Assembly (NCBI GenBank): GCA_019117105.1 | Contig: DXAH01000027.1 | Span: forward strand, 5,606 to 69,605 | Direction: 5' to 3' | DNA: 64,000 bases | DNA from: Duodenibacillus intestinigallinarum | GTDB taxonomy: Bacteria; Pseudomonadota; Gammaproteobacteria; Burkholderiales; Burkholderiaceae_F | Part shown: piece after piece, positions 61,681 through 64,000 of the stretch | Layout of the letters: the number at the start of each line of letters is the position of its first letter | Position numbering within the stretch: position 1 is the first letter of the stretch | Notes under the pieces: generated by a model | The model's input: only the letters and a program-made list of their open reading frames with translations | The model's database searches: none | What the model was told of the DNA's origin: nothing | Program-made: the position numbers and the translations under genes

Positions 61681-63114
61681 ATGCGACAGATTTGGGTTGT
61701 TGACGATGATCGTTCGATTCGCTGGGTGCTGGAAAAGGCGCTCACGCGTGCACAGATGCCGTTTCGCCTGTTCGAGTCGGCTGCCGATGTGGTCAAGGCC
61801 TTTGAGCGTGACACGCCGTCGGTGCTGCTGAGTGATATTCGCATGCACGACATGAGCGGGCTCGATCTGTTGGCGTTCGTCAAGAACAAGTATCCCGGAC
61901 TGCCCGTCATCATCATGACGGCCTTCAGCGATTTGGACAGCGCAGTGAGTGCCTTTCAGGGCGGTGCCTACGAGTATCTCGCCAAGCCTTTTGACATCAA
62001 CAGTGCGATTGATTTGCTGCGCCGCGCACGTGAAGAAAGCGCCGTGGCCGAAAGCACGGACGCAAGCGAACTTGACGAAAAGGGTGAAGTACGTCGCACG
62101 GAAATCATCGGTCAGTCGCGAGCCATGCAGGAGGTGTTTCGTGCGATCGGTCGTTTGTCGCACAGCCACGTTACGGTGCTTCTGACCGGAGAATCGGGTA
62201 CCGGCAAGGAAGTGGTGGCACGAGCCCTGCATCAGCACAGTCTGCGCAGTCGAGCGCCTTTTGTGGCGATCAACACGGCGGCCATTCCCCGAGAGTTGCT
62301 TGAAAGCGAACTTTTCGGCCACGAGCGCGGTGCGTTTACGGGCGCAAATCAGCTGCAATACGGTCGTTTCGAACAAGCCAAGGGCGGCACTCTTTTCCTG
62401 GACGAAATCGGCGACATGCCCGCCGATCTGCAGACGCGTCTTTTGCGCGTTTTAAGCGACGGTTATTTCTATCGAGTGGGAGGCACGCAGTCAATCAAAG
62501 CCGACGTGCGCGTGATTGCCGCAACGAATCAAAATTTGGAAGAGCGCGTGCGACAGGGACTTTTCAGAGAAGACCTCTACCATCGCCTCAACGTGATTCA
62601 TTTGCAGCTGCCGCCGTTGCGCGAGCGAACCGAAGACATTGAGGCACTCGCCGATCACTTTTTGAGTGCCGCGGCATCCAATCTGAAGACCGAGCGCAAG
62701 CGTCTGACTCCCGAAGCGTTGCAAGTGATTCGACGGTTTCCGTTCCCTGGCAATGTCCGTCAGTTGGAAAATCTTTGCAATTGGCTTACCGTGATGGCGC
62801 CTTCGCAGTGGATTCGGCCGGATGATCTGCCGTTTGAATTCAAGACGGGAAACGGACAGACATCGGGCGAGACGGCCTCCGATGTCATGGCGACGGGTGC
62901 AGGAGGCTGGACGGATCAGTTGGCTGAGGTGGTGAGAGAGTTACTAAACCGCGGAACGCCGAAAACGATGGAAGAGCTCAACCGCGTGTTTGAAACAACG
63001 GTTTACAAGACAGCACTGGCGTTTACGCACGGCAAGAAGATTGAAGCGGCTCAGAAGCTTGGCGTGGGCAGAAACACGCTCACGCGCAAGCTTCAGGAAC
63101 TCGGTCTGCGCTGA
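61681..63114 (+). CDS. glnG: Nitrogen-regulation response regulator NtrC
   Basis: A 477-residue sigma-54 activator. Receiver domain with Asp52 in LLSDIRMHDMSG; AAA+ domain with Walker A GESGTGKE, the sigma-54 contact loop GAFTGA (in ERGAFTGANQ) and Walker B GGTLFLDEIGDMP; and a Fis-type helix-turn-helix at the end (AAQKLGVGRNTLTRKLQEL). Together with NtrB it should activate the glnA sigma-54 promoter upstream. Confidence 0.96.
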   Translation: MRQIWVVDDDRSIRWVLEKALTRAQMPFRLFESAADVVKAFERDTPSVLLSDIRMHDMSGLDLLAFVKNKYPGLPVIIMTAFSDLDSAVSAFQGGAYEYLAKPFDINSAIDLLRRAREESAVAESTDASELDEKGEVRRTEIIGQSRAMQEVFRAIGRLSHSHVTVLLTGESGTGKEVVARALHQHSLRSRAPFVAINTAAIPRELLESELFGHERGAFTGANQLQYGRFEQAKGGTLFLDEIGDMPADLQTRLLRVLSDGYFYRVGGTQSIKADVRVIAATNQNLEERVRQGLFREDLYHRLNVIHLQLPPLRERTEDIEALADHFLSAAASNLKTERKRLTPEALQVIRRFPFPGNVRQLENLCNWLTVMAPSQWIRPDDLPFEFKTGNGQTSGETASDVMATGAGGWTDQLAEVVRELLNRGTPKTMEELNRVFETTVYKTALAFTHGKKIEAAQKLGVGRNTLTRKLQELGLR

Positions 63115-63118
63115 AAAA

Positions 63119-63616
63119 TCAGTGAGACTTTTTCGTGATGATGTCGATGCAGCACATCACGAAGGCCGAAAGCACGAATGTCAGGTGCAGGACGACATAC
63201 CAAAGGAGCTTATCGTTGGCGATCGACTGAATGTCCATGAAGATGCGCAGCAGGTGGATCGAAGAAATGGCAACGATGCTTGCCGCCACCTTGTTTTTGA
63301 GAGAGCCCGCGTCCATCTTTCCGAGCCAGCCCAACTTTTCGTCTTTGCCGTCGTCAAGGTCCATGCGCGAGACGAAGTTTTCGTAGGACGAGTACATCAC
63401 CATGACGATTAGGCCGCCCACCAGTCCCATGTCAATCAAGGACAGCAGAGAGAGGATCAAATCACCTTCGCTGAGGGACAGAACATGCGGCAGGACATGA
63501 AAGATTTCCTGAAAAAATTTGATTGCCAGAGCAATAAGCGCCAGCGATAGTCCCAAAAAGACGGGGGCTAGAAACCATCGGGCGGCGTAGAAAGTACGTT
63601 CAAACATGCGTTCCAT
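63119..63616 (-). CDS. yqhA: YqhA-family (UPF0114/TIGR00645) inner-membrane protein
   Basis: A 165-residue membrane protein starting at the ATG at 63616, which aligns with the start of E. coli YqhA (MERMFERTFYAARWFLAPVF). Three to four transmembrane helices: about 10-35, 50-75, and two near 105-125 and 135-155. Conserved blocks LGLSLALIALAIKFFQEI, LIDMGLVGGLIVMVMYSSYENFVS and LKNKVAASIVAISSIHLLRIFMD. Function unknown; convergent with glnG with four bases between stops. Confidence 0.92.
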   Translation of the reverse strand: MERMFERTFYAARWFLAPVFLGLSLALIALAIKFFQEIFHVLPHVLSLSEGDLILSLLSLIDMGLVGGLIVMVMYSSYENFVSRMDLDDGKDEKLGWLGKMDAGSLKNKVAASIVAISSIHLLRIFMDIQSIANDKLLWYVVLHLTFVLSAFVMCCIDIITKKSH

Positions 63617-63811
63617 TTCTAAAGAATGTTTTGCGTTGCGGTTGATTGGTGAAAAAGCGTCGCCTGAACAAAGGGCGCAAAGAAAAGTTCCGGCATTTTG
63701 ACAGGAAAAACTTGGCTCAGGCTGAGATATCAGTCGAAAATGCAACAAATCGTTCGGAAACACAAGAGGAAGAAATGGCGGTGGCGAGCCCTAAAATGGT
63801 TGCTATTCTTA

Positions 63812-63920
63812 TTTTTGTCCAAGTCTTAGTCTAACTTTTGTCCGATTTATACTCTTGTTTTTGTCCAAAAGCTAATCTAATATTTGTCTAAATCTTAGTC
63901 TTATTTTTGTCCGGATTGCG
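63812..63920 (+). repeat. Five iterons with exact 23-bp period before a probable ATPase gene
   Basis: TTTTTGTCC-type cores have their G at 63817, 63840, 63863, 63886 and 63909, exactly 23 bp apart. Units 1, 3 and 4 also share the second half (CTTAGTCTAA, GCTAATCTAA, CTTAGTCTTA). All five point the same way, and the fifth unit runs into the ATG at 63921. The sequence between 63617 and 63811 contains no credible gene. Confidence 0.92.
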
Positions 63921-64000
63921 ATGTTACCAGTTGTGATTCCGCGTTGGGCCAGTCGAATTGTTCGGCAAGGATTGGCTTCGCATCGTGTTGTGTCTGTTGT
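63921..64000 (+). CDS. N-terminus of a probable AAA_14/DUF4143 ATPase, cut by window edge
   Basis: The frame opens at the ATG at 63921 and stays open to the edge (26 codons). The peptide, including VIPRWASRIVRQ and SHRVVSVV, has the usual opening of DUF4143-type ATPases (IPR followed by a helix and then a hydrophobic strand leading to the Walker A loop, which would lie just beyond the window). The upstream iteron array parallels that of the ATPase gene at 36.8 kb. Inferred from a short fragment only. Confidence 0.5.
   Translation, partial: MLPVVIPRWASRIVRQGLASHRVVSV

Overview
The window looks like the chromosome of an anaerobic or microaerobic betaproteobacterium of the order Burkholderiales, most plausibly a gut-type member near Sutterella/Parasutterella. 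This is inferred from gene content and not from a marker-gene search. The supporting signs are a periplasmic nitrate reductase cluster wired through NapGH, a DcuB-type C4-dicarboxylate transporter beside class I fumarase, a YdhV-like tungsto/molybdo-oxidoreductase operon, a TtrS/TtrR-like two-component system, and a tmRNA tag (ANNERFALAA) close to the betaproteobacterial type.

Layout. 1-900: decayed NYN-domain gene. 0.9-4.2 kb: MarR regulator, RarD-type transporter with a probable single-base frameshift, an exported CPDC thioredoxin-fold protein, a secreted 17-residue-repeat protein and a CYTH-domain protein. 4.2-10.3 kb (minus): sbcDC and an exported metallo-beta-lactamase-fold protein. 10.5-13.4 kb (minus): mnmA-engB-hemB. 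13.5-19.1 kb (minus): napDAGHB with an FNR-like box upstream. 19.2-23.1 kb (minus): dcuB, a rhodanese and class I fumarase, a fumarate-respiration theme. 23.6-29.8 kb: periplasmic endonuclease I, then modD, a GNAT acetyltransferase, a TtrSR-like pair and moeA with a highly structured leader. 30.0-36.6 kb (plus): a six-gene electron-transfer operon (two ferredoxins, an aldehyde:ferredoxin oxidoreductase-family enzyme, a YdhW-like protein, a multihaem cytochrome c and an NrfD-like membrane subunit). The molybdenum/tungsten cofactor genes and the two-component system next to it may serve this enzyme.

36.7-48.2 kb: a DUF4143-type ATPase preceded by exact 33-bp iterons. Then comes a plus-strand run: a TagD-like nucleotidyltransferase, a 2-aminoethylphosphonate-type ABC transporter (its ATPase gene frameshifted at a G6 tract), a CDP-glycerol glycerophosphotransferase-family protein, and a 956-residue fusion of a YidC/Oxa1-like domain to an LtaS/sulfatase-type phosphotransferase domain. 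A haloacetate-dehalogenase-like hydrolase and a beta-carbonic anhydrase close the run. This set resembles a teichoic-acid-like glycerol-phosphate polymer pathway in a Gram-negative. 48.4-57.6 kb: leuA, a second ATPase (ATPase_2/DUF234 type) preceded by 15-bp iterons, and tamBA. 57.7-63.6 kb: a MarR regulator, tmRNA, and glnA-glnL-glnG with a clear sigma-54 promoter and NtrC-like sites, then a YqhA-family membrane protein. The right edge holds five 23-bp iterons leading straight into the start of a third, truncated, probable ATPase gene.

The two most unusual observations are (i) three ATPase genes, each with its own private, exactly periodic iteron array abutting the start codon, and (ii) the glycerol-phosphate polymer locus with the YidC-LtaS-like fusion. 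No tRNA, rRNA, insertion sequence or CRISPR array was recognised.
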